A stretch of 64,000 bases of DNA from Candidatus Vondammii sp. HM_W22. Lineage in GTDB: Bacteria; Pseudomonadota; Gammaproteobacteria; Chromatiales; Chromatiaceae. A program made the position numbers and the translations under genes. Of the stretch, positions 45,882-56,500 are shown in pieces. The stretch lies in the NCBI RefSeq assembly GCF_022530855.2, contig NZ_CP099567.1, positions 682,001 through 746,000 on the forward strand. The letters are read 5' to 3'. Numbering within the stretch: position 1 is the stretch's first letter; each line of letters starts with the position of its first letter. The notes under the pieces were generated by a model. That model saw only the letters and a list, made by a program, of their open reading frames with translations, was not told the origin of the DNA and made no database searches.

Positions 45882-46159
45882 GTGATATCCGGTTCATCAT
45901 TTGCAGCCAGTTCCAATAGAGGGTCGAGTTTCCCAAAGGCATTCAGTTCCGCCAGATCGTCATAGCCGCCCACATGGTAATCATCGATGAAAATCTGTGG
46001 AACTGTTCTGCGCTGGCTGCGCTCAAGCATCTCTTTCATCAGTTCCCGGCTGCTCTGTATGTTCCGCTCTTCGTATGCAACACCCTTTTTCTCCATCAGT
46101 ATTTTTGCACGCACGCAGTAGGGGCAGATTGTAGTGCTATAGATAACGACTTTCGGCAT
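45878..46159 (-). CDS. grxC: Glutaredoxin 3-type protein
   Basis: A small dithiol glutaredoxin. The active site is CPYC in VVIYSTTICPYCVRAKILME. TVPQIFIDDYHVGGYDDLAE provides the glutathione-binding cis-Pro and the GG motif. Length (93 residues) is slightly more than usual because of an acidic C-terminal tail. It is the first gene of the hslR operon and diverges from pepN. Confidence 0.93.
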   Translation of the reverse strand: MPKVVIYSTTICPYCVRAKILMEKKGVAYEERNIQSSRELMKEMLERSQRRTVPQIFIDDYHVGGYDDLAELNAFGKLDPLLELAANDEPDIT

Positions 46160-46301
46160 AGGTTGTCACTCAGCCTCGACTATGGGCGAACCATCCTACC
46201 AACCGACTCCTCAGGGGTCTACAGTCCGGTAGGAGACAGGCCCAAGTGGAGTCTAGTATAGTCGCTGGCTGAATACCCGATTACCCATATAGAGAGAACC
46301 G

Positions 46302-48938
46302 ATGCTTCAGGAAACCCCGAAAACCACCTACCTCAGTGACTACCGCCCTCCAGAGTACTTAATCGACCAGGTGGATCTCCGGTTCTATCTGGATGAGGCG
46401 GAGGCCCGGGTTCACTCAGTCCTCTCTATGCAGCGAAACCCAGCAGCGGAAAATGCGGGTCAGAGCCTGAGGCTGCAGGGGGAGCAGCTGGAATTACTCT
46501 TTATCACGCTGAATGGGGATGAACTGAAAGCTGATGCCTACACCCTGGATGAAGAGGGTGTGACCATCCATCAGGTGCCGGAACGTTTCACCCTGGAGAG
46601 TAGTGTCCGTATCAAACCTCAGGAAAACACCGCGCTGGAGGGGCTCTACCAATCCGGCTCGATGTTCTGTACCCAGTGTGAAGCGGAAGGGTTCCGCAAG
46701 ATTACCTGGTTTCTTGACCGGCCGGATGTAATGAGCCGCTTTACCACGACTATCGTGGCCGACAGGGAGCGCTATCCGATATTGCTCTCCAATGGCAACC
46801 TGATTGATCAGGAGCTGCTGGAGGATGGGCGGCACAAAGTTACCTGGGAAGATCCTTTTGCCAAGCCGGCCTATCTGTTTGCTCTGGTAGCAGGCGATCT
46901 TCGCTTTATCGAAGACCGTTTTACTACGGCATCGGGCCGGGATGTTGACCTGCGCATCTATGTGGAATCGGAGAACATCGATAAATGTGATCACGCCATG
47001 GAATCACTGAAAAATTCCATGGCATGGGACGAACAGCAGTATGGCCGTGAATACGACCTCGATATTTTCATGATCGTGGCGGTGAACGACTTCAATATGG
47101 GGGCGATGGAGAACAAGGGTCTCAATATATTCAACTCGAAATATGTACTGGCACGGCCTGATACGGCGACGGACCGGGATTTCCAGAGCATCGAGGGGGT
47201 GATCGGTCATGAATACTTTCATAACTGGACCGGTAACCGCATTACCTGCCGTGACTGGTTCCAGCTTAGCCTGAAGGAGGGCCTGACTGTCTTCAGAGAT
47301 CAGGAGTTTTCGGCCGGCATGGGTTCTCGCGGGGTTAAGAGGATTGAGGATGTGCGTCTGTTGCGGGCTCACCAGTTTGCTGAAGATGCCGGACCTATGG
47401 CGCATCCGATAAGGCCCGACTCTTATATCGAGATCAATAACTTCTACACTCTGACTGTCTATGAAAAAGGGGCCGAAGTGGTGCGCATGCAGCACAATCT
47501 TCTGGGGGCTGAAACCTACCGGAAAGCGATGGATCTCTACTTTCAACGTCACGATGGTCAGGCTGTTACAACCGACGATTTTGTCCGTTGCATGGCAGAT
47601 GCCAGCGGCATCGATCTGGCACAGTTCAAACGCTGGTACACCCAGGCGGGTACACCTGAACTGCAGATCACGGGAGAGTATGACGCAACTGCTCGAAGCT
47701 TCACCCTGACAGTACAGCAGAGTTGCCCGCCAACACCGGGGCAAGACGAAAAATCACCGCTGCACATACCCCTTGCGATGGGATTGCTGGATCAACGGGG
47801 GGATGACCTGCCGTTACGACTGGAGGGAGAGGCCGAGCCTGTTTCAGAGAGCCGAATCCTCTCATTGCATCGGGAGACAGAGCGGTTCACGTTTATCGAT
47901 ATTCCTGAGGCGCCGGTGCCATCGCTGTTGAGAGGTTTTTCCGCTCCGGTGAAGCTTCGTTACGACTATAGCGATAGTGAATTGATGTTCCTGATGGCGC
48001 GGGACAATGATGGCTTTAACCGATGGGATGCGGCACAGACGCTGATGCAGCGCATTATACTAAAGCGGGTTGCTAACCCTGGAGCGCCTCTTCCCGACGG
48101 ATTCGTCGACGCTGTCCGCTCTGCGTTGACGGATTCTGTCAGCGACAAGGCGCTGTTGGTAGAGGTGCTGACGCTGCCCGCCGAGTCTTATCTTGGGGAT
48201 CAGATGGCGCAAGTCGATGTTGTCGGTATTCACACCGCCAGGGAAGGGTTCAAGAGCCAGCTGGCGGCCGCCTTGCGCAGTGACTTAATGGCTGTCTACG
48301 AAGCGAATCGCGAGCAGGGCGCCTATCAGCCTGATCCCCTTTCCATCGGCCGCCGCAGCCTGCGCAATCTCTGCCTCAGCTATCTGATGCAGCAGGATGA
48401 TGCTGAGGTATGCCAACTCTGTATCGATCAATACAACGCCGGCCACAACATGACTGATGTGATGGCGGCTGTCAGCTTGTTGGCGGACAGAAGCGGTACT
48501 GAATCGGAGCAGGTTCTGATAGGTTTCCAACAGCGCTGGAAAGATGACCCGTTGGTACTCGACAAATGGTTCACCGTTCAGGCGATCTCCAAGCGGCCTG
48601 ATGCTCTTGAACAGGTAAAGCGGCTGATGAAGCACCCGGATTTCTCTATTACCAACCCAAATAAGGTCCGTGCCCTGGTGGGTGCCTTCTGCTCGGCGAA
48701 CGTGATCCATTTTCATGCTGCTGATGGTGAGGGTTATGCATTTCTTGCCGATCGGGTGCTGGAGCTCGATGCCATCAATCCTCAGGTGGCGGCACGTATG
48801 CTGCGCATCATGTCCCGCTGGCGCCGGTATGACCCATCTCGGCAGTCGCTGATGAAGCACCAGTTTCAGCGAATCATCGAGCATGATGGTATATCAAAAG
48901 ATCTCTTCGAAATTGCCTCAAAGAGCCTGGAAGGATAG
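46302..48938 (+). CDS. pepN: Aminopeptidase N
   Basis: PepN is a zinc-dependent M1-family aminopeptidase that removes N-terminal residues from peptides in the cytoplasm. The 878-residue protein has the exopeptidase motif GAMENKGLNIFN, and the zinc site HEYFHNWTGNRITCRDWFQL (HExxH plus a downstream Glu in LSLKEG). The long C-terminal helical domain is intact. Length matches the proteobacterial PepN family. Confidence 0.97.
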   Translation: MLQETPKTTYLSDYRPPEYLIDQVDLRFYLDEAEARVHSVLSMQRNPAAENAGQSLRLQGEQLELLFITLNGDELKADAYTLDEEGVTIHQVPERFTLESSVRIKPQENTALEGLYQSGSMFCTQCEAEGFRKITWFLDRPDVMSRFTTTIVADRERYPILLSNGNLIDQELLEDGRHKVTWEDPFAKPAYLFALVAGDLRFIEDRFTTASGRDVDLRIYVESENIDKCDHAMESLKNSMAWDEQQYGREYDLDIFMIVAVNDFNMGAMENKGLNIFNSKYVLARPDTATDRDFQSIEGVIGHEYFHNWTGNRITCRDWFQLSLKEGLTVFRDQEFSAGMGSRGVKRIEDVRLLRAHQFAEDAGPMAHPIRPDSYIEINNFYTLTVYEKGAEVVRMQHNLLGAETYRKAMDLYFQRHDGQAVTTDDFVRCMADASGIDLAQFKRWYTQAGTPELQITGEYDATARSFTLTVQQSCPPTPGQDEKSPLHIPLAMGLLDQRGDDLPLRLEGEAEPVSESRILSLHRETERFTFIDIPEAPVPSLLRGFSAPVKLRYDYSDSELMFLMARDNDGFNRWDAAQTLMQRIILKRVANPGAPLPDGFVDAVRSALTDSVSDKALLVEVLTLPAESYLGDQMAQVDVVGIHTAREGFKSQLAAALRSDLMAVYEANREQGAYQPDPLSIGRRSLRNLCLSYLMQQDDAEVCQLCIDQYNAGHNMTDVMAAVSLLADRSGTESEQVLIGFQQRWKDDPLVLDKWFTVQAISKRPDALEQVKRLMKHPDFSITNPNKVRALVGAFCSANVIHFHAADGEGYAFLADRVLELDAINPQVAARMLRIMSRWRRYDPSRQSLMKHQFQRIIEHDGISKDLFEIASKSLEG

Positions 48939-48954
48939 CGGTAAGCTCTTAAAA

Positions 48955-48995
48955 CCCCACACCCTTTTGCAAATATCTGCACGATGTTATTGATA
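48955..48995. repeat. Dispersed intergenic repeat, single arm
   Basis: CACACCCTTTTGCAAATATC and the following TGCACGATGTTATTGA match the sequences at 15633-15668 and 39285-39320 at most positions. All three are intergenic and on the same strand relative to the following gene (nnr, dsrN, the CYTH/CHAD gene). Confidence 0.55.
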
Positions 48996-49084
48996 GCTTA
49001 CACCCAAAGAAGCGTTAAGTTGGGGTAGACTAATGCCCTTTCATTACTGCTGAAAAACAGATATTAGGACAGGAATAAGAAAAC

Positions 49085-50671
49085 ATGGCAGGCTGCGCTC
49101 TTCAGTACCAGATTGCAGATGGCGACTCCGTTGGAGAAGTGATATCTGCGCTCTCCTCCGAATTTTGTATGGGTAATGAGTCGAGAAAAGTGTTACGGCG
49201 TACCTTCTATGACACTTTTGACTGGCGCGTTTTTCTGTCTGGTGGCGAGTTGCTGGAGGAGCGGAGTGGCAAACAGCGCTCGCTGATCTGGCGCTCACTG
49301 GAGGATGGTGCGGTAAAAGAGACATTGCGTTTTACCGGTTCTGTTCCCAATTTCGCCTGGGATTTTCAGCCTGGAATAATGCAGAGCCTACTCACTCCTG
49401 CCATAGCCATGCGTGCCTTGTTGCACCAGGTAGAGGTTAAAACCCAGGTGCGGACCCTGCGGCTGTTTGACCGGGAGGAGAAGACCGTACTGCGATTGGT
49501 GATGGAGGAGAACAGCGGCCGTTTTCCGGGGAAGGGTGATTTTGTCCCATTGCCATCCCGTATCAATCTGGTGCCGGTGCGTGGTTATCCAAAGCCTTTG
49601 GAGCGGGTCGAGGAGTTTCTGACTGAAACGCTGGGCATAAAGAGCGGGGCCGCGAGTATGCTGGAAGCGGCGATGAATGCACTCGGCAGCAAGCCGGTAA
49701 ATTACAGCTCGAAACTGAACTTTCATTTTGAACCGAAGATGCGAGCCGTTGCTGTGGCTAGAGCCATACACCTGCGTCTACTGGATATCATCGAGATCAA
49801 TATTCCCGGTACCCGTACCGACCTGGATTCTGAGTTTCTTCATGACCTCCGGGTTGCGGTGCGACGAACCCGTTCAGTATTGGCCCAGGTAAAGGATGTC
49901 TTTCCGATTGATGTGGTGGAGCGGTTCAAAGAGAGTTTCTCCTGGGTTGGCAAGATAACCGGCCCGACTCGGGATATGCATGTCTATCTGCTCGGGTTCG
50001 ACAAATTCAGAGAGAGCCTGCCGGAGCAGTTCCGTGAGGACGTCGAACCCTTGAAAGCGTTTCTGATTGCCCACCAGAAAAGTGAGCATAGGGCGATGTC
50101 ACGAAAGATCGACTCGCCCCATTTTCGCGGCATACTTGAACAGTGGCGCAGCTACCTTGAATCCCCCTTGCCGGAACGGCCGGGGGTACCGAATGCCGAC
50201 AGGCGTGTGGCTGAGGTTGCGGGAAAACGCATCTTCAGGATCTATCAACGGGTGCTCAGGGAGGGGTTAGCTATCATCCCGACATCCCCGGCAGATGACC
50301 TCCATGAACTGCGCAAAAGCTGTAAAAAGTTGCGCTATCTCCTGGAGTTCTTTCAGAGCCTCTATCCTGGCAATCAGGTTCGCCCTTTGATTAAAACCCT
50401 GAAGGTGCTGCTGGATAATCTGGGTGACTATCAGGATATGGAGGTGCAGGCCTACAAACTGCGTGAATTTGCTCATCAGATGGTGAAGGAAGGCGAGGTG
50501 AAGGCGGATACTCTGCTGGCTGTGGGCATGCTGGTGGATGGGCTGCTAGAAAGTCAGCGACTGGCCCGTGAAGAGTTTGCAGCCCGCTTCGCACTCTTTT
50601 CCGAGGTGGGTGGCAGAGCGGTTTATCAGGCGCTTTTTGCCCCGATGAAAAAGAAGGTGAAGAAGGCATGA
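49085..50671 (+). CDS. CYTH-CHAD domain protein
   Basis: The 528-residue protein has an N-terminal CYTH-like (triphosphate tunnel) part with charged strands such as RRTFYDTFDWRVFLSGGELL and VEVKTQVRTLRLFDREEKTV. It has a C-terminal CHAD domain of about 290 residues with conserved His-rich helices: EFLHDLRVAVRRTRSVLAQV, TRDMHVYLLGFDKF and DDLHELRKSCKKLRYLLEFF. CHAD domains bind inorganic polyphosphate and target proteins to polyphosphate granules. The stop overlaps the parA start in ATGA, so the two are translationally coupled. No signal peptide; cytoplasmic. Confidence 0.85.
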   Translation: MAGCALQYQIADGDSVGEVISALSSEFCMGNESRKVLRRTFYDTFDWRVFLSGGELLEERSGKQRSLIWRSLEDGAVKETLRFTGSVPNFAWDFQPGIMQSLLTPAIAMRALLHQVEVKTQVRTLRLFDREEKTVLRLVMEENSGRFPGKGDFVPLPSRINLVPVRGYPKPLERVEEFLTETLGIKSGAASMLEAAMNALGSKPVNYSSKLNFHFEPKMRAVAVARAIHLRLLDIIEINIPGTRTDLDSEFLHDLRVAVRRTRSVLAQVKDVFPIDVVERFKESFSWVGKITGPTRDMHVYLLGFDKFRESLPEQFREDVEPLKAFLIAHQKSEHRAMSRKIDSPHFRGILEQWRSYLESPLPERPGVPNADRRVAEVAGKRIFRIYQRVLREGLAIIPTSPADDLHELRKSCKKLRYLLEFFQSLYPGNQVRPLIKTLKVLLDNLGDYQDMEVQAYKLREFAHQMVKEGEVKADTLLAVGMLVDGLLESQRLAREEFAARFALFSEVGGRAVYQALFAPMKKKVKKA

Positions 50672-51411
50672 GAATTATCGGGGTTTACAACATCAAAGGG
50701 GGCGTTGGGAAGACGGCCACAGCGGTAAATCTGGCTTATATGTCGGCCTTGGACGGTTATCGCACCCTGGTCTGGGATCTCGATCCTCAGGGCGCTGCCA
50801 CCTACTATTTTCGCGTCAAGCCGCGGATCAAGGGTGGCGGCAGTAAAATGATCAAGGGGAAGCGTGAGTTGGATGGCCAGATAAAAGGGAGTGACTTTGA
50901 TCTCCTCGATCTGTTGCCGGCAGATTTCTCCTACCGGAACATGGACCTGATGCTCGGTGAGGCAAAGAAGCCCGTCAGGCAGTTGCTGAAACTGCTACGT
51001 CCGCTCTCTCGGGAGTACGACAGGATTTTTCTCGATTGCCCACCCAGCATATCCCTGGTATCGGAGAATATTTTCCGCGCTGCCGATGCGCTGCTGGTCC
51101 CTAACATCCCCACAACGCTCTCGATGCGCACCTATGAGCAGTTGGTGGATTTTCTCGATGGCCACAAAGTGAGCAATGTAGAGCGAATGCCTTTCTTCTC
51201 CATGGTAGACCGGCGCAAGCGTATGCATCTGGATACGCTGGAAAATATCCCCAAACAGTATCCTGAACTGCTCTCCACCTATATTCCATATGCCAGTGAC
51301 GTGGAGCGCATGGGTATCTATCGTGCCCCCCTGGGCAGCTACGCTCTCCACAGTGTTGCCGGCCGGGCTTACGAGGCCCTGTGGAAAGAGGTCAAAACCA
51401 AGCTTGGATGA
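50668..51411 (+). CDS. ParA/MinD-family ATPase coupled to the CHAD protein
   Basis: The 247-residue protein is a ParA-type P-loop ATPase. The deviant Walker A is NIKGGVGKTATAVNLAYMSA, the A' motif is LVWDLDPQGAATYYF, and Walker B is YDRIFLDCPPSISLVSENIF. It has no N-terminal HTH, so it resembles the small cargo-positioning type (McdA-like) rather than plasmid ParA. No parB or parS follows. The overlap with a CYTH/CHAD gene suggests it positions polyphosphate granules; that is inference. Confidence 0.85.
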   Translation: MRIIGVYNIKGGVGKTATAVNLAYMSALDGYRTLVWDLDPQGAATYYFRVKPRIKGGGSKMIKGKRELDGQIKGSDFDLLDLLPADFSYRNMDLMLGEAKKPVRQLLKLLRPLSREYDRIFLDCPPSISLVSENIFRAADALLVPNIPTTLSMRTYEQLVDFLDGHKVSNVERMPFFSMVDRRKRMHLDTLENIPKQYPELLSTYIPYASDVERMGIYRAPLGSYALHSVAGRAYEALWKEVKTKLG

Positions 51412-51617
51412 TTACTCAACGGGGCCTGCCATAGGTGGTCGTAGTGAGTGAAAGTCCACCAATTTCTTCAACCGTCTGGTTAACGCGTTCCGGGTGTTAA
51501 ATTAATAGCAAGGTTGCTCATAGTTCATGACCTGATCTTGGACAGAGGCTTGCCAGGATGCGGGCAATAGCGCTCTATGCCTGTTAATTCATGGAGCATT
51601 GCCATGCAGAGCGACGA

Positions 51618-53501
51618 TCATGCCATCTCCCAGGGTGGCGGCTCCAGGGGAGGGTATCCTGCCGGTTTTTCATTCCAGCACGGGCCGATGACAAGGGGGT
51701 ACCTCTCTTGATGCCGGGTTTTTCCCTCGGGAACGGCGGCTCTGACCTCGACCATCCAGGGGTCGGTGGTGTCGTAGTGCAGGGGGGCACCGGGGGGGTT
51801 GAACCAGAGACAGATGAACGGGCGGCTGTTGCCGGTGTGGTTGAGGGTCTCGGGGATAAAGAACTGATGGGCCGGTTTGATGGCGCTCAGCTCGAGCAGC
51901 TGGCGGGATTCCCCGTAGGGTCCGGTGACGGCGCGCCAGACGGGGTTGCGGTAGTGTACTCGACCCTCACAGCCCTCGCCGATGACCGCCTCCAGTCGCC
52001 CGTCGAAGAGCAGTAGGCTGACACCGCGTACAGGGGGTGGCAGCAGATCGGCGCCGAGGCCGTAGTGGTTGTGGTAGTGCTCTATCCACTCATGGCGAAA
52101 CGGGAGCTGACACTGCAGGTGGTCGAACAGAGCTTCATGAAAAGGGGGATTGGCACGGGGAACCGATGTCTTGTAGTCGGCGATCAGGCGATCCTGGAGC
52201 TCAACGGCCAGGGAAAGCGGGGGGTCATCGGAGAGGGCTTCGCGCTTGAGGCGTTCGGTATCGGGCAGGGGCGGACAGGCCGCCAGAGGGCTTTGCTGTC
52301 TGGCGGCGTCCCGGAGCTTTTCAGGGAGCGTGCTCTGTCCGCTTTGGAGGTGGCCGATCTTGAGTCCGGTGGCGGGGGGGAATGTACCCTGGAACTGGAC
52401 GTTGTGGAGTTGGAGGTGGCGGATGGAGGCGTTGTTCCATGCATCAATGTTTATATCACCATCAGCTGGATCATTTATATTCAGTGAGAGCTGGACATTG
52501 CAAAGTTGCAGTTGCCCGATACGAACATCTTCAAAGAAAGGGGCATGCAGTTGGCAGTTACGGATGAATAAGTTATCCACTTTCGATTCCCAAAATGATA
52601 TTCCAAGCGGGTTTTGGCAGCCGTTTATGATGATATTTTCAGCTAGACCGGCGCCCCAGTGGCGGTTGTTATGATTAATCTGTGTGATGTTTTTCATATG
52701 GACAAAACGCACCTTCTTCAAACCGATGTAGATAGCCGAATCCTCCACCAGCACATAGTCCGCCCGCTGTGGTCCGTTGCCGTCGAAATGGCTGTTGCGG
52801 ATGATCAGGCTTTTGAGTTCGCCACCCACTCCGCCGATGACGCGGCTGTTTTCGATAAGGACGCTGGAGGGGTATTTCAGCGCGCCTATGATCGAAGACG
52901 CAATGTCCGAGTCTCGAATAAACAGATCCAGTTGTGAATGGCCCAGACCCCCCGATCTTTGTTGATGAGATTCATTCACCCTCGTTCTCAGTTTGCTGTG
53001 CTCAAAAAACAGCCGGCTGGGCTTGAGTTTTTTGATACGTACTTCGATCAGTTCAGATTCGACAAAATGCACATTGTGCAGACGGCTTTTGACAAAATCC
53101 GTCGAGCCCCAGTAAACCGCCTCATCCAGGTTAAAGTAGACCCGGTTGAAGGTGACATTATCCAGTTCGCTCTCTTTCATCTTTACCCCGATCCAGGTGG
53201 CCCCCTCGATGGTGACGTTAGACCAGTCTGCCCGAGTGAGCTTGACGTTGCGCCAATGGAGGTTGCTTAGCGTTACATTTTTCAGCACCAGGCCGGTCAG
53301 CTCCAGGTCTTTCAGCCGGGTATCGCTGAGCAGATCGGGGTTTTGCTCCAGGGCCGTGTTGAGGCGTTCGACATCTTGCAGCAGCGCTTTCAGTTCACTG
53401 CCGGGGGGTAGCGGGGGTATGAGGCTCATAGCGTTTCCTGGGGTTAATGAGACAAAAAACAGGCTTCCGATGAGGATGAGTCGGTGGCGCAGGGTGATCA
53501 T
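51618..53501 (-). CDS. Exported protein with pentapeptide/beta-helix-like repeats
   Basis: I do not recognise a named family. The 627-residue product has a signal peptide (LILIGSLFFVSLTPGNAMS). About residues 55-390 consist of repeated short beta units (LTGLVLKNVTLSNLHWRNVK; TRADWSNVTIEGATWIGVKM) resembling a right-handed beta-helix. The last 200 residues are different: Pro- and Trp-rich, with PFRHEWIEHYHNHYGLGADL and PRANPPFHEALFDHL. It starts 10 bp after the stop of the metallophosphoesterase gene and both are on the minus strand. Its sequence looks GC-richer than the dsr genes, which suggests acquisition. Confidence 0.6.
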   Translation of the reverse strand: MITLRHRLILIGSLFFVSLTPGNAMSLIPPLPPGSELKALLQDVERLNTALEQNPDLLSDTRLKDLELTGLVLKNVTLSNLHWRNVKLTRADWSNVTIEGATWIGVKMKESELDNVTFNRVYFNLDEAVYWGSTDFVKSRLHNVHFVESELIEVRIKKLKPSRLFFEHSKLRTRVNESHQQRSGGLGHSQLDLFIRDSDIASSIIGALKYPSSVLIENSRVIGGVGGELKSLIIRNSHFDGNGPQRADYVLVEDSAIYIGLKKVRFVHMKNITQINHNNRHWGAGLAENIIINGCQNPLGISFWESKVDNLFIRNCQLHAPFFEDVRIGQLQLCNVQLSLNINDPADGDINIDAWNNASIRHLQLHNVQFQGTFPPATGLKIGHLQSGQSTLPEKLRDAARQQSPLAACPPLPDTERLKREALSDDPPLSLAVELQDRLIADYKTSVPRANPPFHEALFDHLQCQLPFRHEWIEHYHNHYGLGADLLPPPVRGVSLLLFDGRLEAVIGEGCEGRVHYRNPVWRAVTGPYGESRQLLELSAIKPAHQFFIPETLNHTGNSRPFICLWFNPPGAPLHYDTTDPWMVEVRAAVPEGKTRHQERYPLVIGPCWNEKPAGYPPLEPPPWEMA

Positions 53502-53510
53502 GTTTTCTCC

Positions 53511-56500
53511 TCAGTAGTCATATATTTCACCGAGTAGTTTTGGGTTATCAAATATATCTTCAAAATCCGGCACATCGCTTCTCCCGCCTCCCTTGCGCCG
53601 GATGGTCACGAGCCTGTTCTCACCCTTCTCAGACTCAGACACACTTGCCGGAAAACACCAGGGCGAGTCGTAGTCGTAGTGTTTATGCAGGTGGCCGTGT
53701 TCGATCTGTTTGAGGTGGATGGAGAGGAAGTACATTGGAGAGCCACCATTAATGATAATCTCTTTCTTTTCGTTATCAAGATCCCCCCACGACATCCCCC
53801 CTTCCCCTTCAGTAACCTCATACTCCACATCGACCCCACGAACCGGCACGAGCGCCGACCGGCTACCGAGGCTTACTCGCTCTGTCCATTGGCTTGCTTC
53901 GCAGGCGGTCTGCTTCAGCCGGATATACCCCTGATAGCCTGCTTTACCACCGCTGTGCAGGTGCAGGCGGATCTCATCGAGCATCTCACCGCCGTGTTCG
54001 CTGGCCTTGAGCCAGCGCTCGTCGAGGCGTAGCTGGAACCGCCTGCCATCGCCTTTCAGGCCGTATTGCAGCGCCTTATGCCTGCCTTCGTACCAGAGGT
54101 AGTCCAGCAACACCGCCATGCGCGGTCTGGTTTGTGCGTCGCGCACGATGTTGACCTTGCCGCTTTCGGTATCGAGCTTCAGCCCCTGAGGGGCCTCCAT
54201 GCCGTAACCGGCGTACTCTCCCTCGCGGTTCTGCCGGGTGATGGGACCGCCGGAACCCGCCACCAGCAGGCAGGCGGTGCCGTCCGGGTGGGTGTAGCCA
54301 TCGGGGTAGTCGCCCCGGGTGGTGATTTTGCGGGTGACATAGCCGGGCTCGCCGGTGAGCCGGTAAACCCCCGCCCGGTGGCTGTGGCCGGAGAAGGTGT
54401 AGTGGATTTTGCCGGGGAGCAGGTAGGTTTCATAGAGCGCTTTGCGGTTGTCGTGGAAACTGCCTTCGTCGAGGTTATCCCGGTCCCCCGGGCCGATATC
54501 GCCCGGCGACACGTCATCGGCGTCTATTTTGCTGTTGCCGGTCGTCAGCGGGATATCGGTGGCGTAGTTAACGTAGGTGAAGTGGCTGAGCAGCAGCTTT
54601 TCTGCGGCCGGGTCTTTTTCAACGGCATTTTGCACCAGGGCCCATTGATCGTCGGTGCAGGCTTGGTTGGCCCGGGGCAAGGAGCCGCCACCGGTGGCTG
54701 TGGAGCCGGCATACTCCTCGTCGTCGCCCCAGCCGAGGCCGATCCAGGTCTGTTGCTTGCCGTGGGCGGTGACCCAGTCACGCCAGGGGGTGATCAGGTG
54801 GTGCAGCCAGCAGAGGTTGTCGGCTTTGAAGTTGTCCAGGGTGTGGTAGTGGCCGTAACCGGGACCGTAGAGCAGTGCCGCTTCGTAGATGGTCAGGCCG
54901 TGATCGGCGGGGATGCCGGCGTTGGCGCGTTGGCCGTGGAGGAACATGAACATCCCGTTCCCTTTGTCAAGGCGCGGGCTGATGCCATAGGGCATTTCGT
55001 AGGCCTCGTGGTTGCCGTCGATGTAGCAGACCGGCTTTTGGTAGCGGTCGATGAAGTGGTGGATCAGGCTGACGGCGTAAAGGGCGTCGATGTGCCGGGG
55101 GTAGCGGTCGCGGTCGTTATGGTGCGCCTGGTCCATGGCCCGCTAGAGATCACCGGGGGTGTTGAGGGATTGATGGGCCTCGTGGGCCGGGTCGACGTTG
55201 ATGGCGTGGTCGTAGAGATCGCCGGTGAGCAGCAGCAGGTCGATCTCCGGGTCTTTGCCCATGGCGTCGAGCAGGCGTTTCAGGGCGGCGGCGCTGTGGT
55301 GGGACTGGGGGCCGAGTGGGGGCGAGGTGGCGGTGTCGGCGCCGGGGATGAGTTGCGCCGGGCTGTCTGGGTAGAGGGCCTGGCGGGATGAGAGGTGCAG
55401 GTCGCTGAGGTGGCCGGGGTTGAGCTTGGGTTTGTCGCTGATGTAGACAGGGTGACGGTTCTCCAGCCAGAGGCCGCTCTCTGCGGTACCCTCGCTGAAG
55501 GGGGTGCCGCCGGTGTAGCGCCCGTCGCCGGTGAGTTCGGGCTGCTTGCGCCGCCGCCGGTCGCAGGGGTTGAGGCGGCTGCGATCGATCTGCTTGCCGC
55601 CCTGCTTTTTTGCCTGACTGAAGTAGTCGGCCTGGAGGCGGTCCTGGGGTTCGTGTGAATAGCCGTGGTGTGACTCTTTATCAATGGGTGAGGGGTTCTC
55701 CTCTTCGTCGTCGGGGTAGTGCCATACCAAGTTGTAGAGACCCGGGGAGGGGGCAGTTTATTGAGGTTGACCTGATAGAGCCGGGTGTAGCCGTGTTTCC
55801 GGTAGAAGTCGATGATGTCAGGGTGGAGTATGCCGATGCACTTGCCGTTGTTATCACTGACCGGCAGGCCGGTCTCTGAGCTGTTTTTCAGTTCGCCGCG
55901 GGGGTATAGGCGGATGTTCTCCTGGGCGGTTTGCCAGTTTTCGTAGATGCGGTCGAGGTCGGGGTGGTGTTTGTCGCTGGTGCTCCAGGGTTTGAGGCGG
56001 AATTGGGCGTGCAGCCGCCGCAGGGTCATCGGGCCGATGCTTTTTGCCGGGTTGGGTTGGCGCTCGGCGTTGATCTCCTGGTGAAAGGCATCGCTCACCG
56101 CGAGGATGACCTTTAGCTGTTTTCCCTGCCCGCAGAGCAATGCCGGGGTGCCCAGGGCGGGGAAGAGGATCCGCGCCTTGTGGGCACGGGATCTGAGGGT
56201 GATATCGAGCTTGTCGCGACAGACATTGGCCTGCGCCCAGCCCAGCTCTTCGACGCGGTCGCCATCGAAGGTCACGGCCGGTGCGCCGTCGCCGGTGCGG
56301 ATGGTCTGGGTGTGGTTGCGATCGGGTCCCTGGCCGGGGAAGAATTGCAGGGTCAGCTTCTTCTCCTCCGGCTGCTGGAATGTCGGGAGATACCCCTGGT
56401 AGTTGAGGGCCCCCTGTTTGCCGGATGCCCGCATGATCGCCAGCCCCGGGTAGTCGGCGAACCAGAGTTCGTCGCGGTACTGCACGCGCCAGATGGGGTC

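Noticed and set aside
51412-51617. Possible group II intron or structured RNA fragment (GGTGG ... GTGAGTGAAAGT ... CCACC)
   Set aside because: The resemblance is short; no intron domain V or maturase is present, so it cannot be supported.
54066-55391. 441-codon plus-strand ORF
   Set aside because: Long open frames opposite a GC-rich gene are common; the minus strand has clear phosphoesterase motifs and this frame has none.
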